From Actinomycetota bacterium (GTDB taxonomy: Bacteria; Actinomycetota; Actinomycetes; Mycobacteriales; Micromonosporaceae): a stretch of DNA of 64,000 nt. Shown here piece after piece: positions 49,262-61,000 of this stretch. The notes under the pieces are model-generated. The model was not told where the DNA came from. It was given only the letters and a program-made list of their open reading frames with translations, and did not search any database. The stretch lies in NCBI GenBank assembly GCA_005885555.1, contig VAWN01000030.1, forward strand, positions 57,560 to 121,559, written 5' to 3'. Numbering within the stretch: position 1 is the stretch's first letter; the number at the start of each line of letters is the position of its first letter. The position numbers and the translations under genes were made by a program.

Positions 49262-50556
49262 GGTTGCCTCCTCGACGGGACGGCCGGCCGGGCGAATACC
49301 ACGCTCGTGTTGAACCCGCCGAACCCGAAACCGTTGGACAGCGCGAACTCGATCCCGGCGGGCTGCGCCCGGTCGCCGACGAACCGGCAGTCCGCGGCGA
49401 TCGGCCGGCGCAGGTTCGCGTTGGGATGGACGAAACCGTCGCGCATCTGCACCAGCGTCGCCACCGCCTCCACCACGCCGGCCGCGCACAGCGTGTGCCC
49501 GATGAGGCCCTTGGTGGAGTTGACCCAGACCCCGGTCACGGCACCGCCGAACACCGCACGCAGGGCCTCGACCTCGACCGCGTCGCCCGCCGCCGAACCG
49601 GTACCGTGCGCGTTGACGTAGCCGACCCGCTCCGGGGTCAGGCCGGCACTGCGGACCGCGCCGGCCATCGCGGCCGTCTCACCGGCGGCGCTCGGATCCG
49701 CAAGGCTGTTGGCGTCCAGGCGCAACGCGTACCCGGCCACCCGCGCCCATACCGGTGCCGCCCGGCGGGCCGCCGAACCGGCCGACTCCAGCACGACACA
49801 TGCGGCGCCCTGCCCGGGTACGAAGCCCTCCCGGTCGGCGTCGAACGGCCGGCACCGCTCCCCCGGTGCGTCCGCGCCGCCGGTACCGGCCATCGCGCCG
49901 AGGTTGTAGAAGCCCTGCAGTTCCATGGCGGACAGGTCGGTCAGCGCGCCCAGGACGAGGCAGGCGTCGACCGAGCCGGCCGACACCAGCCGGGCACCGT
50001 TGATGATGGCCACGTTGCCGCTCGCCGAGGCACCGCCGACGGTGTACCCCTCGCCGGTCACGCCGAGCACGTGGCTCACCGTTGCGACGTGGTCGGTGTC
50101 CATGAACTGCAACGGGTACCGGGCCGGCAGGTGCACCGGACTCGTCGCGTACCGCGGCCGGACCTCGTCGGCGTACCGGCCGCCGAGGTTGTGCCCGGCC
50201 ACCACGACGCCGATCCGCTCGGCGGGCAGCGGTACGTGATGCAGGCCGGCCCGCTGCCACCCTTCCAGCGCCACCACCACCGCCGCCTGTACCGGCAGCG
50301 GCGCGCGCCCGGCCACCCGTACCGCGAGGCGCCGCAACGGTTCCGATAGGCCGCTTCGGGCGGCGACAGCGGTCCGGAAGTCGAACCCGGACAGGTCTGC
50401 CGCCAGGCGCGGAGACAGGCCGTCGACGCCGGACCCCGGCCGCACCCCGATGCCGGAACGGCCGGCCCGCAATGCATCGGCGAACGCGTCGGTGTCCGCC
50501 GCGGTGGCGCACAGCACGCCGGTACCGGTCACCACGACCTCGTGGCCACCGGTCAT
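49258..50556 (-). CDS. Decarboxylase-type ketosynthase with Cys-to-Ser active site (beta-branching cassette)
   Basis: A 432-residue KS in which the active-site region reads YTVGGASASGNVAIING: Ser177 replaces the nucleophilic cysteine, while both histidines are kept (VNAHGTGSAAGD, KGLIGHTLCAAG). This substitution and the following SAMELQGFYNLGAM are marks of the KS in HMG-CoA-synthase cassettes (PksF type), which decarboxylates malonyl-ACP to acetyl-ACP. Overlaps of 4 bp with the ACP gene and with the thioesterase gene tie it into the operon. Confidence 0.92.
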   Translation of the reverse strand: MTGGHEVVVTGTGVLCATAADTDAFADALRAGRSGIGVRPGSGVDGLSPRLAADLSGFDFRTAVAARSGLSEPLRRLAVRVAGRAPLPVQAAVVVALEGWQRAGLHHVPLPAERIGVVVAGHNLGGRYADEVRPRYATSPVHLPARYPLQFMDTDHVATVSHVLGVTGEGYTVGGASASGNVAIINGARLVSAGSVDACLVLGALTDLSAMELQGFYNLGAMAGTGGADAPGERCRPFDADREGFVPGQGAACVVLESAGSAARRAAPVWARVAGYALRLDANSLADPSAAGETAAMAGAVRSAGLTPERVGYVNAHGTGSAAGDAVEVEALRAVFGGAVTGVWVNSTKGLIGHTLCAAGVVEAVATLVQMRDGFVHPNANLRRPIAADCRFVGDRAQPAGIEFALSNGFGFGGFNTSVVFARPAVPSRRQP

Positions 50557-50792
50557 CGCACGTGTCTGCGCAGCAGCCGGGCGAGCGTACCGATGTCGTG
50601 CACCTCGCGGAACTCCACCACCGGCACGGTGACGCCCAGGTCGTCCATTGTCATGGTGACCACGTCGACGCGGTCGATGCTGTTGGCGCCCAGGTCGGTC
50701 AGCGACCGGTCCTCGGTGACCAGCTGTCCGTCCACCTCGGGAAGCACCTCGACCACACTGCGCCGGATCGCGGCCAGGACGGGATCGTCCAT
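50553..50792 (-). CDS. Acyl carrier protein of the HCS cassette
   Basis: A 79-residue discrete ACP with SLTDLGANSIDRVDVVTM carrying the phosphopantetheine serine. It lies between the HCS and Ser-type KS genes with a 4-bp overlap to the latter, the usual position of the donor ACP whose malonyl group is decarboxylated to acetyl. A GAGAGAGG ribosome site precedes ATG 50792. Confidence 0.92.
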   Translation of the reverse strand: MDDPVLAAIRRSVVEVLPEVDGQLVTEDRSLTDLGANSIDRVDVVTMTMDDLGVTVPVVEFREVHDIGTLARLLRRHVR

Positions 50793-50809
50793 CGTCGTAC
50801 CAACCTCTC

Positions 50810-52042
50810 TCAGCGCCACTCGTACATGCGTTGGTAGTCCTTGGTTCTGGTGTGCACGAGAAGCTCCGGACGGCCGCCGTCCCGCCCGCCCAGGAACGAC
50901 TCGTAGCGGTCGAGGTCGACGACCCGCTCCGGCACCGGTACCAGGGTGGCGAGGGTGTCCGGCAGCAGCGCGGCGTACTCGTCGAAGGACAGCTCGCGCC
51001 GCCGGGCGAGGTGCGCGCCGATGCGGTACCTCTTGACGGCCGCCACCGATGCCGCGTCGACGGTCCCGGTGAAGAACTCCGAGGAGCAGCCCGAACCGTA
51101 GGAGTAGAGCCCGATCCGGGTACCGGCCTCGATGCCGGCGTGGTCGAGCAGGCTGGCCAACGCCAGGTACACCGAGCCCGAGCACAGGTTGCCGACCAGT
51201 GACGGGTACACCAGCGACGGCGCGACCCGCCGCTGGAAGTCCGCCTCGATGGCGTCGCCGCGCGCGCCGGCCTCGCGCATCATCTTGCGGTGCGCGGCTT
51301 TCACCAGGCCGGCGAACGGCGTGTGCAACGCGAGGTGGTCGAACGTCGTGAGGAAGTCGGCGCCCTCGACCCGGGACCGGTAGTCGGCGAAGCTGTTCGC
51401 GAGGCAGTCCAGGTATGCGAACAGGGAGCGGTCGACGTCGGCGATGTCGAACTGCGGCGTCGGCCGGGCCGAGTCCATCGTTTCGTAGCTGTAGCAACCG
51501 AACGCGCCGAGGTCGAGCGCGAGTACCCGCGGATCGTCACCGACGAGCACCGCGGCCGCGCCGTGCCCGGTGGCCGGTTCCGCGTACTGCGCCCGCGCGT
51601 CGACCAGCGCCACATCGGTCGCGATCACCAGCGCCTTCGCACCCGGCGACACCCCGGACGCCAGGTAACCGGCGGCGAGCTGGAGCGCTCCGGTGGCGGC
51701 GTAGCACGCCTGCTTGACCTCCAGCAGCCGGCAGTTGCGGCTCAGGCCCAGGTACTCGTGGACGTACGAGGCGACGGACTTGCTGAGGTCCAGCCCGGAC
51801 TCGGTCGACGTGACGAGCACCTCGATGGCGTCGCGCCCGGCCGGGTCGAGCGCGTCGACGACCGGCTTCGCGGCGTTCACCGCGTTGGTGACCGGATCCT
51901 CGAACGGCAGGCCGACCGAGCGCGCCCGCATCGCCAGGTTCTCCAACCGCGCGGGATCCAGGCCGCGACCGGCGAACAGCTCCGCCACACCGATCCGGGC
52001 CAGACCCGCGTACACGTTCACGGCTTCGATGCCGTACCGCAT
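50810..52042 (-). CDS. HMG-CoA synthase-like enzyme for polyketide beta-branching
   Basis: A 410-residue HCS. The nucleophilic cysteine is Cys113 in LLEVKQACYAATGALQLA; other family blocks are MRYGIEAVNVYAG, DLSKSVASYVHEYLGL, FDHLALHTPFAGLVKAAHRKM, GNLCSGSVYLALASLL and YSYGSGCSSEFFTG. It joins the alpha carbon of an acyl-ACP donor to the beta-keto group of the PKS-bound chain. ATG 52042 lies within the last 25 bp of the PKS gene, with an AGAGGAGG ribosome site, so it is translationally coupled to the PKS. Confidence 0.95.
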   Translation of the reverse strand: MRYGIEAVNVYAGLARIGVAELFAGRGLDPARLENLAMRARSVGLPFEDPVTNAVNAAKPVVDALDPAGRDAIEVLVTSTESGLDLSKSVASYVHEYLGLSRNCRLLEVKQACYAATGALQLAAGYLASGVSPGAKALVIATDVALVDARAQYAEPATGHGAAAVLVGDDPRVLALDLGAFGCYSYETMDSARPTPQFDIADVDRSLFAYLDCLANSFADYRSRVEGADFLTTFDHLALHTPFAGLVKAAHRKMMREAGARGDAIEADFQRRVAPSLVYPSLVGNLCSGSVYLALASLLDHAGIEAGTRIGLYSYGSGCSSEFFTGTVDAASVAAVKRYRIGAHLARRRELSFDEYAALLPDTLATLVPVPERVVDLDRYESFLGGRDGGRPELLVHTRTKDYQRMYEWR

Positions 52043-55000
52043 CGGGCGAACCTCCTCTCGTCGTTGGCGCGCAGGAACTCCAGCAGCAGCCGGTGTACCT
52101 CGTCCGGGTGGGTGAGGCAGGGGAAGTGCCCGGCGCCGGCCAGTTCCACGTAACGCGCGTCGGGAATCGCGCCGTGCAACAGGTGGGCGGCCTTCACCGG
52201 TACCACGGTGTCGTGGCGGCCGTGCAGGATCAGCGTCGGCACGGCGATCTCGGGGAGCCTCGCGAACAGCGTCGGCTGCGCGGCGAAGACGTCCAGATAG
52301 CTCAGCCCGATCCGCGGGTCCATGCTCTCGCAGCGCAGCAGCAACTCCTCCAGACCCGCCCGCTCGTCGCGCAACCGCGCCGGGCCGCCGTTCGCGGTGA
52401 TCCGGTCGAAGTCCTCGCGGGCGACGACGGACAGGCGGTTCACCTCGCCGTGGCGGTTGCCCACCTTGTAGGAGCTGCCGACCAGTACCAGGGATGCGCA
52501 GTCCTGCGGGAAGCGCAGCGCGAACGCCTGCGCGACAAGGCCACCGAACGAGGACCCGAGCACGTGTACCGGTCCGCGTTCGCCGAGCCGGTCCAGTGCC
52601 GTGCGGTACAGGGCGGCGATGCCGTCCAGGGTCAGGTCCGCCGCGGCCGTCGTCGCGCCGACACCGGGATGGTGCACGGTCACCAGCCGGTACCGGTCGG
52701 GCAGCGCCGCATACTGTTCGGCGAACACCCCGGCGCCGATGTTGAACGGCGGGACGAGCAGCAGCACCGGTCCGGTACCGGCGGAGAACACCTCGACCTC
52801 GCCGTCGGGTACCCGCAGCAGGGTGCGCTCGGCGGCGGGCGCGCGCTCGCGCAGCACGGCCGCGTTGTCGTCCTTCGGCCGGTGTCCTTCACGCATCGCC
52901 GCCTCGATGTCGTCGGGCAGCTCGCCCGCCGGATGGTACCGGCTGCCGACCGGACCGGCGCTCTGCACCGCAACGAGGTCCGGCACCGCATCGGGATCGC
53001 GCCACAGTGCCACCAGCCGCTCGGCGACGTCTGCCGCCTGCGCGACGGAGAAGCCGACCGGTACCGCCAGTCGCAGGTACCGTTCCGGCGCGCCCTTGCT
53101 CAGGTGCGGCCCGCCGCGCACGCCGGTGCGCCCGTACAGCCACGCGAGGCACGACTCGACCGGCAGGCTCAGCCCGGCGAAGGACGGCATCCGGTCCACG
53201 TCGAGCAGCACGCAGTGCCCGGATGCGGGCGCCACCACCGGTACCCCCGCATCGGCGAGCGCCGTCCACAGCGTGCGTACCGCGTCCATCCGGACCGCCA
53301 CCCCGGCGGCGACCGCGGCGCGGTCGTCGAGCGCGCAGGCGAGCAGCTTGCGGGCGAGCAGCCCGGTCTCCCGCCCGCGCAGCGCCTCGTGCTCGCGCAG
53401 CCGGTCGGCCAGCGCCGCGGTCCGGGTGGCGACCAGGCCGCCGGCCGGCACGCCGAAGTCCTTGGAAAGACTGAAGGTTGCGGTGTCGGCGAGGGCGAGC
53501 AGTTCGCGCACGACCGCCCACACGTCGCGGCCGCGCCACCCGTCCTCGTGGCCGGTGATGAACATGGCGTTCTCCACGATCCGCGTCGCGTCGACGACGA
53601 CCGGTACGCCGTGCCGGACCGCGGCCTCCCGCACCGCGCGCAGGTTGGCCATTGAGATGGGATAGCCGCCGCCGGCGTTGCCGCTCAGTTCGACGCAGAC
53701 GAACGAGACGCCGCCGTTCGTCGCGGCCAGCCGGCTGCGCAACTGCGCGAGGTCGAGGTCGCCCTGGAACAGCTCGGTGGTGCGCGGCCGGCGGTCCGCG
53801 GCGGTCGGCGTGCGCAACGCGGTGAAGCCCGCGTCGGCCAGGCTCAGCGCCCAGGTCGGGAACAGCTCGGTGTGGATGACGGTACCGCGCGGGCCCGGCC
53901 AGTTCCGGCACAGCAGCGCTTCGGCCTGGCGGCCGGAACCGGTCGGTACGGCATGGTCGAACGGCAGCCAGTCCGGCATCGGGAAACCGGCCGGGTCGGC
54001 GGCGCGCCGCGCGCGGTCGTGCAGTTGCGTTGCGCGCGCGAGGATCGCCGGGCTGTCGAGTTCGGCCCACGAGTCGGTGATGAGGTCGACCGCGACGTCG
54101 GCGTGGCGCAGGGCCAACGGGTTGTACCCACAGGCGGCGAGCTGTCCCGTGCCGGATGCCGGCCGCACTTCCGTAGCCGGCTGCGGTGCCGGCCGCGCCG
54201 GCTGCGGTTCGGCGTCCGGCGCGGTGAGCATGCCCGGTGCCGTCGCGGCGGTGTCGGGGTTGGCAATCATCAGGATGACGTCGGCGACCGACGTGTGCGG
54301 CTCGTCGGCGCGCTGGCACAGGTAGATCGGGAGGTTGGTGGGCCGGAACTTGTTCTTGAACTGGAAGTTTCCGGTACCGAAGATGCCCACCGACCGCAGT
54401 TCGTCCAGCCCTTCCTCGACATCGGGAGCCGCGTTCGGCGAGTCGCAGACCTTGACGCCGAAGCTCGCCCCGAAGCTGAACATCGGGTACCCCTCGTCGC
54501 GCAGGCGTTCCAGGATCGACACGATCGCGTACTCCAGCCCGCCGCGGGGCGCCTTCTTCGGGTAGAACTCCAGATCCAGCAGGTACCCGGGCTCCGACGG
54601 GATCCTCGTGACGATGACGACATTGGCCAGCTCGCCGTCGACCCGGGTCAGGAAGACCCGGTGCCGCGCGTCGAGGATGCCGTGCCCCAGCTCGTCGCGA
54701 ACCACGGCCACGTACGGGTTCACCATCTGCTTCTGGTCGCCCCACCGCCCGACCATGTCGGCGATCTCGCGATCGGTGGTGGTGTCCGAGCCGGGCCGGT
54801 ACTCCTCGGTACGGCAGTCGCCGGCGTGTTCGAACTTGCGCACGAGGTACCGCAGCCGGGTCATCCGGCCGCCGTCGAGGGTGAACTCCGCCAGATCCGT
54901 TATCCGTTGTACCGCGCCGAACGGCGTGGCGGTCAGCGGTACGCCGGCCACCTCACGCATCGGCAGCATGGAAAGGAAGTTGGCGCGCAGCCCGTACCGT

Positions 55001-58000
55001 CCGGCGTAGTCCAGCCATTCGCCCACGAGTACCGGGAACTCGTCCGCGGATCCCGCGTAGCTCCACGCGAACAGGTCGGCGCCGCGGCGGGAGAAGTTGA
55101 AGTACGCCTGCCGGGTCGAGCCGACGAACGCCAGCGGCGCGATGTCCCGCCCAGCGAGCCCGCCCTCCTTGCCGTGCCGGCGGTCGATGTCGTCGAGCGC
55201 ACCGGCGAGGTGCGGCAGCGCAACGAGATCCCGCTTGCGCACCACGACCGCGCCGTCCGCCGCCGGTCGCGCATCAGCGTCGGTACCGAGGCGGACGCCG
55301 TCCTCCGGTGACCCGACCGGTACCTCCTCGGCCGCCACAGCACGCAGGAGTTCGACCGTTGCGGACGCGCCGTGGGTACCGGCGAGCTGGCCGGCGAGCG
55401 CGTCGACGCTCGGGTGGTCGAACAGCAGCGTCTTCGGCAGCGCGCCGAACCGGCGTTCCAGCGCGCTGACCACGCGGAGCATGTCGAACGAGGTGAGCCC
55501 GTTCGCGGTGAAGTCGAGCGCGGGGTCGACGGTGCGGTCGACGATCCGCTGCACCGCACCGCGCAGCGCCTCGGCCGGTACCGGCATCGCTTGCGGCGCA
55601 ACGTCCGGCGCCGCCGCGGTCAGGTGCGCGGCGAGTTGGTCGACGGTGTCGTACTCGTACAGTTCGGCGGCCTGCAGGTCCAGCGAGAAGGTCGCGTTGA
55701 GGCGCCGGGCGAGGTCCATCCGGAAGATGGAGTCCAGTCCGAGGTCGACGAACGACCGGCCGGCGTCCACCTCGTCGGCGGTCAGGCCCAGGATGTCCGC
55801 GACATGGCCGCGCACCGCGGCGGTGACATCGCGGCCGCGCACCGCGGCTGCGACATCGCGGCCGCGCACCGGTGCCGGCTCTACCGGCGTGGGTTCGGCC
55901 ACCGCCGGGACGACCGGCGTCGCTGTCTCGGCCGGCGCCACCGGTGCCGCCCCGTTCGACGGCGGGACAAGGCTCACCTTCCCGCCCCGGTGCCGCACCG
56001 CTGCGGGAATCGCCTGCGGCTGGGCGGGTTCAGGCACGGCCGCCTCCTCTCCGGCGCGCTGCGCGCGCCCGTCGAACCAGTAGGGCCGGCCGGACAGCGG
56101 CTGCCCGGGCAGCGGGGTACGGCCGGGTTCGCGCCCGTGCCACCACTCGTCCCACGACACGTCTTCGCCGGCCAGCCAGCGGCGGGCCAGGTCGTCCAGC
56201 GCCGGTACGCCCGTGGTCGGTACCGTCCCGTCGGGGGTACCGGTGGCGGCCGCGCGCAACGCGTGCACCGCCTCGACCGGTTCACTGGCGACGACAGCGA
56301 GCCGGTGTGCCAACGGTTCCCGGCCGGTCTGGAGGGTGTGAGCGGCGCGGGCGAGGTCGGTGTCCGGGTGGCGCTCCAGATGGTCGGCGAGCGCCGCCGC
56401 CGCGGTACGCACCGACGGCTCGTCCCGCCCGGACAGCACCAGCAGTTGCGGCTCGCCGGGCACCGCGGCCGGCGGTGGCACGGCATGCGATTCGAGCACG
56501 ACGTGCGCGTTGGTACCGCCGAAGCCGAACGAGCTGACCCCGGCCCGCCGGACCGCGCCGCCGCTGCCGTCGGGTACGCCGTCCCACCGGCGTAGCCGGT
56601 CGTTGACGAAGAACGGGGTACCGTCCAGCCGCAGGTACGGGTTCGGCTCGGTGAAGTGCAGGCTCGGCGGCAGCAGGCCGTACCGCATGGCGAGCACCGT
56701 CTTGAGGATTCCGGCGATGCCGGCGGCCGCCTCCAGGTGGCCGACGTTGGTCTTCACCGAACCGACCGCCACCGTCGGCTCCTGCGGCGCCTGCCCGCCG
56801 GTCAGTTCCGCGAAAGCCTTCTTCAGCCCTTCGATCTCGACCGGATCGCCCAGTCGGGTACCGGTACCGTGCGCCTCGATCGCCGTCACCGTAAGCGGAT
56901 CGACGCCGGCGGTCCGGTACGCGCGCACCAGTACCCGAGCCTGCGCCTGCGGGTTCGGCGCGGTCAGCGACGTGGACCGCCCGCCGTGGTTGACCGCGCT
57001 ACCGCGGATGACCGCGTAGATGTGGTCGCCGCACGCCTCGGCGGCGGCCAGCGGCTTGAGGACGACCGCCCCGACGCCTTCGCCGCGCGCGTACCCGTCG
57101 GCGCCGCTGTCGAAGGTCTTGCACGCCCCGTCCGGGCTCAGCATGCCGGACTCGGTGAACGCGGTGAACAGGCCCGGGCTGAGCAACACGTTGACGCCAC
57201 CGGCGACGGCCACCGTGCAGTCCCCGGCCGCGAGCGCCTGTACCGCCCGGTGGATCGCCACGAGCGAACTGGAGCACGCGGTGTCCACCGCCTCGCTCGG
57301 GCCGCGCAAGTCCAGTACGTGGGACACCCGGTTGGCCAGGATCGAATGGGCTATGCCGCTCGCGGTGTGCGCCGCGACCGGGATTCCGTGCTGGCGCAGC
57401 AGATCCGCGTAGTCGGTGGTGGACACGCCGACGAACAGGCCGGTGTCGGTGCCGGCGAGGCTGCCCGGCCGGTACCCGGCATCCTCCACGGCCCGCCACA
57501 CGGTCTGCAGGAACAGCCGCTGCTGCGGATCCATCAGCGCCGCCTCGGCCGGCGAGATGCGGAACAGCTCCGCGTCGAACGTGGCCACGTCGTCGAGGAA
57601 CCCGGCGCGCACCCCGGCGGTGTCCGGATGGGCGTGCAGTTCCAGGCGATCGGCGGGGGCCGGCCCGACGAGATCGTCACCGGCCGCGAGGTGACGCCAG
57701 AACGTGTCGAGGTCGGGCGAGCCGGGAAGGGTACCGGCGATACCGACGATCGCGACGGCGCCGTCGGGTACCGCGACCGCAGGACGTGTCTCAGGCCCCG
57801 GGACGGGTACCCGCTCGGCTGGTGCGGTGCCGCCGCCGATCTCGGTGGCGTGGTGGCGCACCAGGTACTCGGCGAACGCGCGCAGGTTCGCGCACTCGAA
57901 CAGGACGGTGGGCAACAGGTCCAGCCCGTACGCCTCGTTCACCTGGTTGATCAGCTCGGTGAGCGAGATGGAGTCGAACCCGGTCTCCATGAGGTCATCG

Positions 58001-61000
58001 GACAGCTCGACCTCGACAGGATCGATGAGCAGGAACGTCGCCGCCATCCCGCGCAGCCGGTCCTCGACCGTCTCCTGCAGTCGCTCGGTCGATGCCGCCG
58101 CGACCGGCGCGGCAACGGCCGGCGCAACCTCGGCAGGCGCGGCCTCTGGCGGCGTCGCAACGGATTCGACCACGACGAACGTGCTCTCCCCGCCGGACAG
58201 CCCGCGCCGGAACGCGTCCAGCCCGACGGCCGTGCGCATCGGCACCATCGACCAGTGGCGCGCCATGAGCCGGCGGGTCGCGTCGTCCACCGTCATGCCG
58301 CCCTCGGCCCACAGTGGCCAGCCGAACGCGACCGTGCGGCCGGACCGTTCGCCGCGTTCCCGCCGTACCTCGCGAAGCTGGGCGAAGGCGTTCAGGAACG
58401 CGTTGGCGGCGGCGTAGTCGACCTGGCCGGGGTTGCCGGTCTCGGCGGCGACGGAGGAGAAGAGGGCGAAGAAGTCCAGCGGCGCGTCCGCGGTCACCTC
58501 GTCGAGCAGGACGGTGCCGAGGACCTTCGGGGCCAGTACCGCGGCGATGTCGGCCCGGGTCTTGTGCACCGCCCGGGCGTCGCGGGTGACACCGGCGGCG
58601 TGCACGATCCCGCGCAATGTTCCGCAGTCTCGGACCAGCCGGCGCAGCTCGTCCTCGCGGGTCACGTCGGCCCGCTCGAAGCGCACCGAGGCACCGGACC
58701 GGCACAGTGCCGCGATCCGTTGCGCCGCTTCGGGTCCGGGTTGCTTGCGGCCGGCGAGCACCACCTCCACCGGGCCGTCGCCGGCCAGGTACCCGGCCAC
58801 GTGCAGGCCCAGTCCCCCGGCGCCGCCGGTGATGAGGTACGTCCCGCCCGGCCGGACGATCGGACCGCCGGCCGGTGCCGGGGTGAAGTCCTCCAGCCGC
58901 TTCACCCAACGCAGCCCGTCCCGGTAGCAGACCTCCATGTCGCCGCGCCCGCCGGCGGTCACCTCGTCGGCGAGCCGGGCCGCGCGCTCGGCGGCGGACG
59001 GCGGCACGCCGTCGGTGTGGGCGAACTCCACGCGGGTACCGCTGAAACCGGTGTGTTCCAGGGCGAGCGTCCGCACCGCCGCGGCGACCGCGACGTGTTG
59101 CGGCGCCGGTCCGTCCACCCGGGACGGGTGCGCGAAGACCGCGCGCAGCGGGCCCTGCGGCCGTTCGCCGAGCAGCGCGGTGCACAGGCGCAGGAACGGG
59201 TACAGGCCACGGTCGAGATCCGCGGCCAGGCCGTCGGAACCGGCGCTGCCGGCGTCGGCCACGGCATGCACGAGCGTATCGGGCAACAGGCCGCGCCGGG
59301 CCAGCGCCTGGGCCAGTTCGGCACACTGGTCGTCGGCGGCCGGATCGAACGCGTACCCGAAGCTGCCGGCCTGGACCAGTCGCGGCCCGCTGACCGCGGT
59401 GACGCACCGGGTACCGGAATGGCGCAGCGCCGCGGCGACCGCTTCGGCGAGCGAAAGGTCGGCGGTGACCACGAGCACCACCCGCGGATGCCAGACGGCC
59501 GGCGTACCGGCCCGGGGCACCCAGACCGGGCGCTGGAACCGGCAGACAGCTTCCGCGTCAACGGTCACCGGCGCGGCGATGGCAGCCGGCGCGGGAACCG
59601 TTGCCGGCGCCGGGCCCGACATCCAGTACCGCTTGCGCTCGAACGGGTAGGTGGGGAACGGGATCCGGCGCGGTACCGGCGCCGGCCACAGCGCCGGCCA
59701 GTCCACCGCCGCACCGCGTACCCACCGGGCGGCGATGTCGGCCGGCGAGGCACTGCGGTCGACGGGTGCGTCGCTGCGCGCCGCGGTACCGGTGCACAAC
59801 CATTCCGGCGTGGTACCGCCGGCGAAAGCGGCCAGGGCCGCGGCGAGCGCGGCGGTGTCGCGCACCGGCACGGCCAACCGCTCGGCCAGCTCCCGACGGC
59901 CGACCTGGCTGGTGTAGCAGAGTGCGTCGAGGTCGACCATGGCACCCGCCGGCCCGACGAGGAACCGCGCCACCCGGTCGGCGAACGCGGCGAGCTGGTC
60001 GCGGGTACGCGCGGACAGGACGAACACCCGTTCGGTGCCGAGCGGCGCGGCGGGGCGCGGCGATTCCGCGTCGGCGTACTCCTCCACAACGAGATGGACG
60101 TTCGCGCCGCCGGCGCCGAAGGAGCTGACCCCGGCCCGCCGCGGTACCGGACCGTCCGGCCCGTCGGCGCGCGGCCACGCGGTCAGCGACGTGGGTAGGT
60201 AACAGCGGTCCGGGTTCAGCTCGATCTTCGGGTTCACCTCGTCGAGGTTGGCGCACGGCGCGAGCTGGCCGTGCCGCAGTTGTAGCAGCACCTTGGTGAG
60301 TCCGGCGATCCCGGCCGCGCCTTCCAGATGGCCCACGTTCGCCTTCACCGACCCGATCGCGCACCGGACGCCGCCGGGCGTACCGGCACCGAGCGCGCGG
60401 CTCAGACCGGCCAGCTCGATCGGATCGCCCAGCTCGGTGCCGGTACCGTGCGCCTCGACGTAGCCGATCGTGGCCGGGTCGACGCCGGCGCGGCGGACCG
60501 CCTCCGCGACGAGTGCCGCCTGTGCGTTGGGATTCGGCACGGTGTACCCGCCGGTCTTGCCGCCCGCGTTGGCGAAGCCGGACCGGATGACGCCCCAGAT
60601 CCGGTCGCCGTCGGCGACGGCCCGGGACAACGGTTTGAGCAGAACGGCACCGACGCCTTCGCCGGGTACGAAGCCGTCGGCGCGCGCGTCGAACACCTTG
60701 CACCGCCCGTCGGCCGAGAGCATGTTGAGCCCGCTGAGCGCGACGAAGTGCGCCGGGTGCAGGATCACGTTGACGCCACCGGCGATCGCCATCCGGCACT
60801 CGCCACGGCGGATGCTCTCGCTCGCCAGGTGCACGGCGAGCAGGGACGAGGAACACGCGGAGTCGACGGCGAAGCTGGGCCCGCGCAGGTCCAGGAAGTA
60901 CGAGACGCGGTTGGCGATCGACCAGTACGCCGAGGTCGCCCCGGCCAGCTGCCCGTGTGCCCAGCCGGCCGCGGCGAGCTGACCGTACGAGCCGTACATG

